From Stratiolaelaps scimitus (Eukaryota > Arthropoda > Arachnida > Mesostigmata > Laelapidae), in contig JABWDB010000004.1 in NCBI GenBank assembly GCA_019614645.1, forward strand, positions 20,150,001-20,214,000: DNA of 64,000 nt, given 5' to 3'. Each line of letters opens with the position of its first letter. Positions within the stretch are counted from its first letter, which is position 1. The notes beneath the pieces are model-generated. The model was not told where the DNA came from. It was given only the letters and a program-made list of their open reading frames with translations, and did no database searches. This document shows, piece after piece, positions 51,201 through 61,476 of this stretch. The position numbers were made by a program, and so were the translations under genes.

Positions 51201-51516
51201 GACTCTCTCTCACTTCTTATTGTTTTTGTATAGACAAGTGTTATTGTTCCTGCCTGATACAACTTCTGTAGACATTTCGCACAGAGACACCGACTAAGCG
51301 ATCAACAATAACGAGAGCAAGCGTCCTCTATCCCGTTCTTGTACAACTTCGCTGGCGTGGCTGCTAACATATGATTGCTGCCACTGCTGTTGCTGCTGCT
51401 ACTGCTGGTGGTTCAGTATTATGAACTGGTTATGCCGGATACCAGCTGGATAATACGGCTGGCTGATAGCTGATACCGCAGTTGTGCTGATGCTGCTGTA
51501 GCTACTAATCTTGCCT

Positions 51517-51560
51517 GTAGTGGTTGTTGTTGCCGTTGTTGTTGTTGTTGTTGTTGTTGC
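51517..51560. repeat. (TTG)n trinucleotide array
   Basis: GTT/TTG units with a few GCC interruptions. Confidence 0.85.
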
Positions 51561-54401
51561 CGTCGTTGTTGACGTTTCTGTTCCTGCCAATGTCACAGCT
51601 AGCGGAGGTACAGTGAGATCGGCGAGACCGCGACAACGTGCCAATCGACGTAGTCGTCCCTTATCGTATCTCTCTCTCTTTCTCTTCCGCCGTGCTTCGA
51701 TCTCGTTTCCCGCTTGTTGTCGCTGGCCGTTCCCAATGAGAAGCAGCAGCAGCAGCAGTGATTCCTCCTAATCGCGCTCAGGCATGAGGAAGGCGGGCAA
51801 CGTTGGTGCGCGCGTTGCAACGCTCAGCTGTTAGTGGGTACTTTGTCGAGATGGCCGGCGCGCCGCCAGCGTCGTATTCTGTTTTCTCCCACCTCGGACT
51901 GGCTCGGTCTGAGTACGGGCACGTACGGGGTCGCAGACAACGGGGGTGAACTGCTTCAATGATCGTGGGCTGCTGCTGATTGGTGTCACCACTCGAACGG
52001 GTGTGTGCGACGGACGATAGAGGCTCCAGAACAACTCCAGGAAATCGTAGCGGAACAGAACACAGCACAATCGTATCGTAAAACCCGGGTCTCTCTCTCT
52101 CTGTCTCTCTCGGTCTGTCTGCGTAGCAGTAGCAAATCTATGTAGCAGTAGTTGTCGTACTGTGTCAGGCTGTGCCACGAACCGCTATAGCTCAGCCGAC
52201 CGCGAACACTCTGGGACAGGGCTGGGGGGCGAACGGTCACTGGTCACCAGCAGTCGCTGTCAACTCTTTACGTCAACTGTACTCCCGCTCTTTGACTCTA
52301 CGGGAGTGGAAGTCGGTAGACGACGGCTGGCAGGCTCGTTGCTTGCTGGCTCGCTGGCAGCAGTAGCAACAGCAGCGGCGACAGTAGTCGTATGGCTGCA
52401 ATAATAATAATGATGATCGTCGTCTGTGTCACTCTGGCCGTCCGTCTGTACTCAAGTGACCTTACGGCGCGACGGACGATCAGCGACTGCGGCGTCTTCT
52501 TTTGCCGGTGTCGTACTTCGTACAACTTTCCAGCGACGACTACTGATAAACGCCGGTCGTCTTGTCCGCAGTCACAGTGGCGCGATGGCGCTCCTCGTCT
52601 GACACCAGCAGCGGCAGCAACAGCAGCAACAACAACAGGAACGCATACATGGGAATGGATGAGACTACAGCAGCGGCCGCAGCAGCAGCCACGAGCTGCT
52701 GAATAATCAACCACACACAGATTGACTGTCTAGCTAACTGACCAACCGCACGTCTGTCAGGCTGAACTCCGCCAGCGTTTGTTCGTTTGTCCGTTCCGAC
52801 GGTCGACTCGGAGTCTCTATCGTCGGCCACTACTGCCAGCGGTGGCAATAGTCGTCGTAGTCGCCACTACGAACGAACTGACTGGCGCAGAGGCAGAGTC
52901 CGCATCGAGTCGAACGCGCCGCCGCCGCCACCACCACTCACTCAGACTGTTGTTGCTGCTGCTGCAGGGAGAGGATCAGCCGAACGATGGAAGAGGGTTT
53001 GATGGAAACGGTCAGTCGTAAGCCGGTCAGGCACGCAGTCAACCTCAGCGGAGACACCGTAGTCGAACAGAAACATCCAATAACTACACACGCAACAGCA
53101 CACACAGACACGCACGCACCCGTTCGCGCTGACAGTCAGATAGATACAGGGGGGGAGGTCAGGCCACGAGAGAAAGAAGCGAAGGATAGATACACTTGTT
53201 TTTTTGTCGTCGTCCCTTGCGTTGGCGGCTCTTGTTACTTGTATACTTGCTGCTGACGTACACTATATCGTGTGGCCTTTTCCACTCGCGGCAGCGACAG
53301 ACGGACAGAGCCACCAAATGAAAGCCCTAGAATACAAGGAGCAAACACGGTCGGACAGAGAGCGAGAGAGAGAGAGACAGGGAGGAGAGAGAGATCGTGT
53401 AGAACGCGGATAGACGTACGGCAGCGCGGGTCAGCGAGTCAGGCAGACCGGTGTACACTGTTTGTTGTTAATTTGTTGTTGTTGCTGTTATCAGATGTCT
53501 GTTAGTGATGTATCTGCACACAGCGCAACGTATCGTGCGTCGCCTTCGCACACGGACCACATGCGTTCGCTGCCAGCCAGAATCAGTTGTCACCGAACAC
53601 CGTTTTCGTGTTTGACGTCATGCGGTCACTACGAATGCTGCCGCTATTGTTGTTGTTGTTGTTGTTGTCGCTGCTGCTGATATTTCCTATCGAGCAATTG
53701 GTTCGGTAGCAGTGGACTGTGGCACTCCACTATCATAAGACAACATGAATGAATATCACAACAGGAGTACATGGAGAGGTACAGGTACCTGCTTCAACGA
53801 ATCTGCCACAGCTCCCTGCTCGCTAGCGGGTTCGCTCACGATTCTGGGGTGTGTGATGGTCAATTGATGGGGTGGCCGCTGCCGCCGTAGCCGCCGCCGC
53901 TGCCGTAGCTACTGCTGCTGTTGTTTCTGTTAGCGTTATGTGGAAACAAATCAACAAGAAGTAGACAAAGAAATGCACAGACTCTTTTTCTCCGGGGTAC
54001 GGCGCTCGATGGAGGATACACCAGCCAGAGGCACACAGACAGCTTTCACTATTGTGCTTGTTGTGAGTCTCGCACCGCTGCTCATACACCCGCGCTAGAC
54101 TGAGAGTGATTGGCGGCTGCTAGCAGCAGCAGCAGCGATTCGGTGCCGCGAACGTATGATGCCTTCGTAGAGATCGAGTGTCTATACGCATCCGTCGGAT
54201 GACAGGAATCCGACAATGGTATACACCAGTCGGCACAGCCGTCAAACGAACAATGACGAGCGCGTAGGCCGCGTTCGGTAGGTTGTGCCGCTCTATTGTG
54301 ATAGGGGTAGTGTCCGGGGATATTTTGCTGTTTTTTCTCCGTATATTTCTCTCTTTCTCGCTCTTTCTCTCACATACACAAGCCAATAGTCTGGTCACCA
54401 A

Positions 54402-54405
<4 letters not shown>

Positions 54406-54438
<33 letters not shown>

Positions 54439-54468
54439 TATAGATATATATGTATATATATAGATATA
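54406..54468. repeat. (TA)n with TAGA variants
   Basis: Alternating TA passing into atagat-type variants. Confidence 0.9.
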
Positions 54469-55569
54469 TCTACTGTAACAAAACAGACGAGGGCAGCGAC
54501 ACGACTAGATTTGCCGTTGGCCGTGGGTTGTCGTCTACGAGTGTCATTGATGATCGATGTTTCTGTTAATGTTGCACCAGTTGTTGTTGTTTTCGACTGG
54601 CGGCAGAGGACGGACGGAGTGTTCCTCGTTCTCGTCGCTCGCTCCTATTCACCCCCGCCTCGCATTACCCAGACAGTGCCACAACGTCGCTTGGTGTCCG
54701 TCGTGCCAAGGATCTGCGCTAGCCAAGCGGTCATGTCTGCAACGCTGTCTGCTCCTGAAACAAGACCATCATACTGACAACGAGCGGGTCATAGTTGTCA
54801 TATGCTAACCAAATCAAACGGTGGACCGTCTCAATGTAGCTCTCAGTGATACAGGTGAAATAATTGTACGCAGCTTTTGTTCATTTGCGGTATTCCGAAA
54901 TTGACTTCCGGCCTGGGACGTATCGTCTGCTCGAATCTGCCGGTTGACCGATACCGCGTCCATCAAGCGCGCGGCCCATGCTCAAGTTCATGGGATGGTA
55001 TCATTAGATGTGATGCTATGTTATGATTGTTGTTCATTCGACCCTGGATAGATGGAGAGCCTACGAGCCGTATACACCTCACCCGCTGCGTTGTGCTGCA
55101 GCTGAGTGAGTCTGTGTGCGAATGTGCCTATGCGCGAGCCGTGAAATCGACGAGTGGAATTTTGCGAGTGTTTCAGCCGCACTTTCCGTGTTACGGGGGG
55201 GATTGGACGAATAGTGTCGCCCACATGTAGGCCTCGAGCTACAACCACAAAGCTCGGACTAGTACGCAGGAGATTGGCTGCTCGAGTGGAGTGTCGCCGG
55301 CACAGCGGCGGGAGCAGCTGAACGGTGAAATTCGAACGGAAGTTAGAAGATCGTTCCCATCTTCAGTCAAGTATAGATAGATCGATCGAGGCGGCTAGCT
55401 GAAGCGCTTTGCGATATCTGCTGTAGAATCGGCGAGTTGTACAATAACTTCTGGTCGTTACGTCTGACGTAAAATCTACTGAGAGATTTTTTTGCAAAAT
55501 CGGACATTTAGCAAGAGGAGAATACATTTTTAGCAACGGAGATATATTCCTTCCTATCCTACGATCGCA

Positions 55570-56400
55570 ATGGGTCTCATAGAGTGGTCGCAGGTACGGC
55601 TTCTTTTACATCCGCACTACGTGGTGACCGTGTTTCTAGCGACAGTCTTCTTCCCATTGCGGTTGATTTCGCCGGTGTGTGAGGTGTTGTTCCCAGAGAA
55701 GGGATGCGGGCTGGACTATCGCGAGACCGAAATTCTATTCTTCCTCATAATTGTCATTCTATTTCGAACCCAGAGGATGGGCTATACGTCGCTCGTGCCT
55801 TATATCAGCTCGGCATCGATGTATTCGAAGGTGGCAATGGTTATGCTCTTTTTCTATAATGACCTACGGTACGGCATCATTTATTCAGTCACCTGCGTCA
55901 TGCATCTAATGGTGTTGCCGGAGCCGACGTACAGCGGGCCAGATCGCACCGTATATTTCACATCGCAGACGCTTGACGAGGAACTCGAGAAAGACAAGCG
56001 TATCGTTTGGATTGTGGAGTTTTTCGCCCTCTGGTCGCCGCCTTGTATCAACTTCGCGTCGGACTTCCGTCACCTCTCCGGCAAGTACACCTTGGAGAAT
56101 CTTCGGTTTGGCAAGATCGACGTCACGCGGAATCCGGAGGCTGCTGCAAAGTATCATATCAACACATCAACCCTATCCAAGCAGCTGCCAACGATCGCGA
56201 TGTTCCGAGATGGTAAGGCGGTTATGCGTCGACCAACGGTCGACGCGAAGTCGAAGCTTGTGAAGTTCAACTTCACGATGGAGAACGTCATCAATGATTT
56301 CGATCTGAACAACTTGTACAACGAGCTAAAGAATGAGAAAATCAACAAGAGGGAATCTCAAGCAGCACAGAAATCGATCAAGGAGAAGAAAGCAGAGTGA
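55570..56400 (+). CDS. TMX2: TMX2-like thioredoxin-related transmembrane protein, single exon
   Basis: A 276-aa ORF without introns. Three hydrophobic spans lie at about 16-36, 55-66 and 86-116, followed by a thioredoxin-fold domain from about 125 to 255. That domain contains FALWSPPC (Cys159), the cis-Pro region KQLPT (Pro207), and RRPTVDAKSKLVKFNF, the block typical of TMX2. The family motif in vertebrates is SNDC; here it is SPPC, so a single Cys is kept and classical disulfide exchange is unlikely. The C-terminus KKAE fits a KKxx ER-retrieval signal. Human TMX2 is 296 aa, so the length is normal. It would act in the ER or mitochondria-associated membrane in redox and calcium control. The ATG at 55570 is preceded by stops and begins the conserved start. 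Confidence 0.93.
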   Translation: MGLIEWSQVRLLLHPHYVVTVFLATVFFPLRLISPVCEVLFPEKGCGLDYRETEILFFLIIVILFRTQRMGYTSLVPYISSASMYSKVAMVMLFFYNDLRYGIIYSVTCVMHLMVLPEPTYSGPDRTVYFTSQTLDEELEKDKRIVWIVEFFALWSPPCINFASDFRHLSGKYTLENLRFGKIDVTRNPEAAAKYHINTSTLSKQLPTIAMFRDGKAVMRRPTVDAKSKLVKFNFTMENVINDFDLNNLYNELKNEKINKRESQAAQKSIKEKKAE

Positions 56401-57376
56401 AGTTGGCCACAGGTTTTTGCAATTCACATCGGGGTTAATGCTTGACCGGTGCTTGTCCGGTGCAACCGCTCAACTGGGTTGTAACCCTGTGTAAGCGAAT
56501 AAGACCACTTGTCGTGGTTACTGTTAGCAAAAGCAGCCCGACAAAGTACGTTTTGATATTGAAAGGGTAGTGTAATGATCTAGATCGCGTAGCCGGTAGC
56601 TCGTGTCCCGGTTATAAGGCCCAGAAATGTCGAATAGAACTTGTATGATGTATAGCCTACTTAACTTTCACGACGGAACTGTCCCCTGCCACTATTCTTA
56701 GTGAGTTCATTTGTTAGTTGTTTTCATGCCTCTCCCAACCCAATCAAGGAACAATCCTGGACAAGTTCATCAGAAAGGATTATGTTCCAACGAAAAGCGA
56801 ATGCCGAGAAGGAGAGGTCGACAGGCTGTCATTTGTTCAGAATACATCGTAGGTGTCGGGATGTCTTAGTCCGGCCACTCATCTGATTGCTACCTTTCAA
56901 CGTACGAGAACAGTGTTACTGTAAGGCGGTAGAAAAAGCAACATATAAGGAGGCGCGCCCATAATGATTACAGTACTGTTTTAAGTATTATAGCTATTAT
57001 AGGATAACTAGCTATGCCGAAAAGTAACTATAGTTTGGCGACTAGGTAAGAGATTTGGTTCCGATGTGTTCACAAAAATACACAATTCCCGACTACTTGA
57101 GAAACGGATGTTTCCTTTGGCGTCCAGTTGTGTTCGCATTTCGATTCGGCTGTATGGAGTTCGTTTGCTGAGAAACTGACAATGTTTTCTATAACCCACG
57201 GCAGTATACTACATTGGTAAAGCTGTGGAAGAATGTGCGCGGCTGTGGATATCTGAATGAAGACTTATGCAAGCAGAGTATATGGGATGTGGCGAGATGT
57301 GGGAAATGGTGTCCGTCGGGCAGAATTGTGAACTTTTATGCAAGAGGAGCGTTCACAGAATGATTAATATAGAACA

Positions 57377-57382
57377 AATAAA
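57377..57382 (+). terminator. Candidate poly(A) signal of TMX2
   Basis: AATAAA about 980 nt after the stop codon, just before a (TA)n tract. No earlier hexamer was seen in the 3' flank. Confidence 0.35.
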
Positions 57383-58627
57383 TATATACATATATATATA
57401 TACTTACAATTTGTAATGATGTTTTCAATTAAAAATTTTCGAATTTCAAATAAATGGATAATCAGGTTTTTTTAATAATAATGAAAATGTGTCATTTGAT
57501 AATAGAAAATGCATTTTAAAAATAGATAATAGAGCTTATCTCTATTATTTCCTTGTTTTTTTTTCCAATTTTTTCGGTTCCTTTCCAATTTTATCTGCTT
57601 TTTTCCAAATGTTTCCAATCATTCGGATTTTTTTCTGTCTTTTCCCAAGATTCTCGACATAATTCCAAGCATTTACAATACTTGCTCCAAGCAGAAAGAG
57701 CAAAGAAAAAACAAATTCTGTTTTCACAATCTAGGTAGCACTAAATGAAAGCAATGGCTTACTGCAATGTGTTATTAAGCTCAGGCCCTTAAAATACAGA
57801 ACGTGTTCGGAAAGTAACCCTATGAGCGACTAACGACTGTTTGAAGGTTCCGATGGTAGTTCCCTGTGGAGTTTTGCTTGAAGATGTTCGCTAAAACTTT
57901 GATGGGGGCTTAGAGAAAATAAGAATTATGAGATTGAGCTAGGAAATATATAATAAGATTGCCAAATATAGAGCTAACTCCACTTATACAGAGCATACGA
58001 AAACTTTTAGTTTTTCCTAATTAAGTTAATAATTAGAAACTATATAATAACACTCATTTATAAGTCATTATAGCACTGATACGGGCAATTAATGCGCTTT
58101 TACTTATTCTAGGTTTTCTTTTCATAGTTTAGAGCTGCATATGTCCAGCGACAGTGTGACGCCTCTGCGCCAAACTGATATAGCCATAATTCATCTTGTC
58201 CATTCGCGCTTTGCAGATAACAAGTATGATTCATTCTAGCCATATCAAAGGGAGGGTGTCCACGCTATTCGAAGATACGACTATTTTCCATCGCGAGCTG
58301 GACGGATGTGCCCTGTGTATTTACAGGAAGAATATCAGGAGTCGAACGTGGAACCAGAATGGCGAGTTCCAGAGATTGATGCTGTAGATAGGGAACGGTA
58401 GGTAAGACCTTTAGTGAATCGCGAGAAACGTTCTAAGACCACGAATATAGTTTAAGTGTTGTAACGTCTTCGTATTCTTCATTCGGGGTTAATCAACAGA
58501 AGAGGAAACATCTGGATACAACACAGATATAAACAAATTCAATGACAGCTTTCGGCGTCTATAGCAATCAACGCGACACCTGTACCAGAGCTGTTTGTGA
58601 AGACTTCAAATGCATTATAATATATAT
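57383..58627. other. AT-rich spacer before the LINE
   Basis: 57545-57660 is a degenerate repeat of a [18 protein letters not shown] unit. It yields Lys-rich open frames on the reverse strand and Phe-rich ones on the forward, both artefacts. Near 57800 the sequence gtgttcggaaagtaac resembles ends of mariner-type elements, but no partner repeat or transposase is present. No gene supported. Confidence 0.5.
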
Positions 58628-60451
58628 ATAAATCACCAGGGTGACAAGACGACAGCGTGTGGTTACCGAGTATGAAATTCTTCGTAGGAATGACACTAAA
58701 ATAATTCACAACTATATACGTAAGAGGGTAGTCGTGAAGGATTCTCTTTCTTCCATAAAGCGTCCAGATGGAACCTTTACAACGGACGACTTCGAAAAGG
58801 CGCAGATCCTGAAAACCGTCTTCGAGGACACATATCCCTCTAGTAGAGAGCTTGCCGACCGTGATCTGAGAGTGCCACCTCGTCTCCCCGAAGGGCCTCT
58901 CCAACACATAGTGCATGACGTTGATGTGTGTCCTGCAAACATTCTTGCACATCTCAAAAAGCTACAGTCAAAAACCAGCACGACACCCGATGGTATTCCA
59001 TCGTACGTCTTCAAAAAGCTGGGCATTGCAGTGTGTGTCCCACTCTCGTTCATCTTTAGACAGTCGTTAGATCGCTCCGAAGTGCCTGATAAATTCCGCA
59101 CCGCTGTAGTGTGCCCCGTCCACAAAAAGGGACATACAGCAGAACCAACGAATAAGAGGCCCGTGTCGCTGACGGTTGTTGCATGCAAGATTCTTGAGAG
59201 CATAATTTGCAAGTCTGTATATGAAAATGCCAACAAGCAAGGCCTAATATCCAACGCCCAATTCGCCTACCGCCCAGGAAGGAGTACGACTCTGCAACTT
59301 CTAGAAACGCAGTTCGATTGGGCAAGGGATGTCAATAGATCAAATCGTTTCGACGTTGTTTATTTCGACTTCAAGTCAGCCTTCGAACGGGTGACTCACT
59401 CGAAACTCCTCAAGATCCTGCCCTTCTTCGGAGTTGGTGATCTTCTCGTGAAATGGATAAAAGACTTCCTTCGTGATAGGACCTTCAGGGTGCGGGTGAA
59501 CAGCAAATACTCCAATACTGCGCGAGTGACGTCCGGCTGTCCTCAGGGAACGATACTAGGTCCTCTGATGTATATAATGTACATAAATTCCATAATGTAT
59601 ATATTACCGCAATCCATATCCGTTAAGATATATGCAGATGACGTAAAAATTTATTCTAAAGTTGACACGGACCATGAGAGGGCACAACTTCAAAATGCCC
59701 TAGATCAGTTCCTGGAATGGACCTTGGGCCTTGATCTAAAACTATCAATTGAAAAATGTGCAGTACTACACTTTGGTCACGGAAATCCCAAACATGTGTA
59801 TAGAATTGGTGGACATCCTCTGCGCTCTGCAGAAACAATGCGCGACTTAGGAGTAATTACCTCAACCACATTGAAATATACTGATCATGTTACGGATGTT
59901 GTGCTTCGTGCAACGCGCCGTGCGAACTGGATATTACGTTCTTTCGTAGTGAACGACCCGGCCCTATTTGTTAAACTTTTTAAGATTTATGTTGAACCCA
60001 TTATGACGTATGCAGCGCCAGTATGGTACCCAGGATTAAAACTGGACAAAGAGAGGCTGCAAAAAGTGGGGGATAAATTCGTGAAACGCGTCGCTTTTAA
60101 ATGTCAATGTACGAGGGAGGAAGTGAATATAATGCCAATATTGGCTAAATTTGACAATATAGATAAGCGCACATATATTTGTATTGGTAAACATCTTCCC
60201 ATGCTAATGAGTGCAATGTTTGATGTGACTGTGACGGCTACCAGAGCTGGTATAAATGTCTTACCTAAATTCATAGCTAAGAAACAATGTGTAAATGACT
60301 TATTTCCTTGGAGAGTGTCTCGAGCCCTACGTGATGGGTAGCTTTTTCAAACATATGACCTCTTCTTGGCAAACACATAGCGGCTAACTCAGATATTGTT
60401 AAACCTAACCTTTGAAATAAAGCGTTATTATTATTATTATTATTATTATTA
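58628..60451 (+). mobile_element. 5'-truncated non-LTR retrotransposon (CR1/Jockey-like lineage)
   Basis: Open reading starts just after an in-frame taa in a (TA)n tract and carries only the reverse transcriptase half of a LINE ORF2. No apurinic endonuclease domain is found upstream. The 3' end has AATAAA at 60416 followed by (TTA)n at 60427-60451, a simple-repeat tail common in CR1/L2/Jockey-group elements. Target-site duplications were not recognised. Confidence 0.8.
58641..60341 (+). CDS. LINE reverse transcriptase (uninterrupted ORF2 fragment)
   Basis: 566 codons with no stop or frameshift. Reverse transcriptase blocks in order: AVVCPVHKKG (about 155-164), RPVSL (173-177), AQFAYRPGRST (206-216), VYFDFKSAF with Asp243, TSGCPQGTILGPLMYIMYIN (297-316) and the catalytic YADD at 331-334. 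The C-terminal part (RATRRANWILRSF, YAAPVWYPGLK) is the usual LINE thumb/connection region. The first codon shown is GTG; the frame is open a few codons upstream, so the natural start is lost with the 5' truncation. An intact frame suggests recent insertion. Confidence 0.9.
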   Translation: MTRRQRVVTEYEILRRNDTKIIHNYIRKRVVVKDSLSSIKRPDGTFTTDDFEKAQILKTVFEDTYPSSRELADRDLRVPPRLPEGPLQHIVHDVDVCPANILAHLKKLQSKTSTTPDGIPSYVFKKLGIAVCVPLSFIFRQSLDRSEVPDKFRTAVVCPVHKKGHTAEPTNKRPVSLTVVACKILESIICKSVYENANKQGLISNAQFAYRPGRSTTLQLLETQFDWARDVNRSNRFDVVYFDFKSAFERVTHSKLLKILPFFGVGDLLVKWIKDFLRDRTFRVRVNSKYSNTARVTSGCPQGTILGPLMYIMYINSIMYILPQSISVKIYADDVKIYSKVDTDHERAQLQNALDQFLEWTLGLDLKLSIEKCAVLHFGHGNPKHVYRIGGHPLRSAETMRDLGVITSTTLKYTDHVTDVVLRATRRANWILRSFVVNDPALFVKLFKIYVEPIMTYAAPVWYPGLKLDKERLQKVGDKFVKRVAFKCQCTREEVNIMPILAKFDNIDKRTYICIGKHLPMLMSAMFDVTVTATRAGINVLPKFIAKKQCVNDLFPWRVSRALRDG

Positions 60452-60530
60452 ATGATCAGTATTTTTTAATGATTGCTTTATGCTTCGCCCATTGTTCGGA
60501 GCTACTTTCTCATTACTTCTGACCAAACAT

Positions 60531-60600
60531 GTGTGCCCTGCGCTATTCGAACCGGAGACCTTAGTTTTCAAAACCCTCGGCGCTGCCCCCCACGTTATAT
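60531..60600 (-). other. tRNA-like B-box segment, possible second SINE type
   Basis: The reverse strand reads gcagcgccgagggttttgaa, then aactaaggtctccggttcga atag. It has an A-box-like gcagcgccgagg and a B-box match ggttcgaat with tRNA-like spacing. No full cloverleaf could be built. It may be a tRNA pseudogene or the head of a different tRNA-derived SINE. Confidence 0.3.
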
Positions 60601-60925
60601 TCCTTCTATATCAGTTTATATTGGATTAACTTTCATCCCACACAAGCTACTCACGTATACAACTGTAATGAAGACACGCGAGCATTGCTCGTGATTGATA
60701 AGTATATATATATATTACGTAAATATATCTATTTATTATATAAAATTCCGTAGCAACAACAAGATCAATATCAGTTATATGTACAGGCATAGGTATATGT
60801 ATAAGCTTTTACATTGTTTGTATTCGGTAGAGGTAACCATCATTGGTATGTAGCGGCTTAATAATTAACACCAGCGGCTAAAACTGACTAAAACTGGCAC
60901 CTCAGACATACAAAAAAAAATCTGC

Positions 60926-60931
60926 TTTATT
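60926..60931 (-). terminator. Candidate poly(A) signal of the Gln/Pro-rich gene
   Basis: AATAAA on the reverse strand, about 545 nt beyond the stop at 61477. Confidence 0.35.
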
Positions 60932-61476
60932 ATGTACCTTATTGGGGCCGACAACCTACTCCTACTGCTTTCCACTCATGCCACTGTATTGCCATTGCAT
61001 ATGCACTACTCCAACGGGATACTTTCCATTACAAAAAAAAAATTGTGCCCTCAAATTTCGCCTTGATTATCGACGCATGACGTCAGAAAATCTATCGATA
61101 AATTCGCTACACTTCTAGATGAATTATATTTGTGTCACGTTCGCTCGACTCAAAAAAAAACGACAAAGTTACTTACACAACACAGCTTGCATGATCGATA
61201 CAATCCCAGACGGATCATACAGTAGATTTCCTTTTAGCTTTCGCTTTTGTTTAATTTTCACCTTCCTCGGCGCTGCTAGTTAATGAGAGAGTGCCCGCAA
61301 GGCTTGGTCACGGCGGTACGGATACCCTCTCGTGAGCAGGTGTGTCAATTTGGACCACTTGGCCTCTTGTAGTTGATCAAAATCTTAGGCACAATAACAT
61401 ATCTTCGTCACGACAGCAGTAACAGTATTATAACGTTAATTGTAGCAAGAAAAGTCGTGGTAACGATGAAAAAAAA

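Larger units (their letters stand above)
48792..55569. other. 6.8-kb divergent spacer between MO25 and TMX2, triplet-rich
   Basis: MO25 and TMX2 are transcribed away from each other, so both promoters and leaders lie here. From about 49.8 to 54.2 kb the DNA is dense in CAG/CTG, CAA/TTG and GAC triplets, with CT/GA arrays at 51142-51197, 52090-52112 and 53359-53395. All six frames are open for long stretches, with products of poly-Gln, poly-Ser, poly-Thr, poly-Leu or poly-Val. No frame stands out and no splice-consistent gene emerges, so I call it non-coding regulatory or repeat DNA. Non-coding first exons may be hidden here. Confidence 0.5.

Noticed and set aside
57545..57727. Lys-rich reverse open frame (KKIRMIGNIWKKADKIG)
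   Set aside because: Product of a degenerate [18 protein letters not shown] repeat. It looks like a helix only because of the repeat.
57800..57830. gtgttcggaaagtaaccc resembling a mariner terminal repeat
   Set aside because: No matching inverted end and no transposase fragment within several kilobases.
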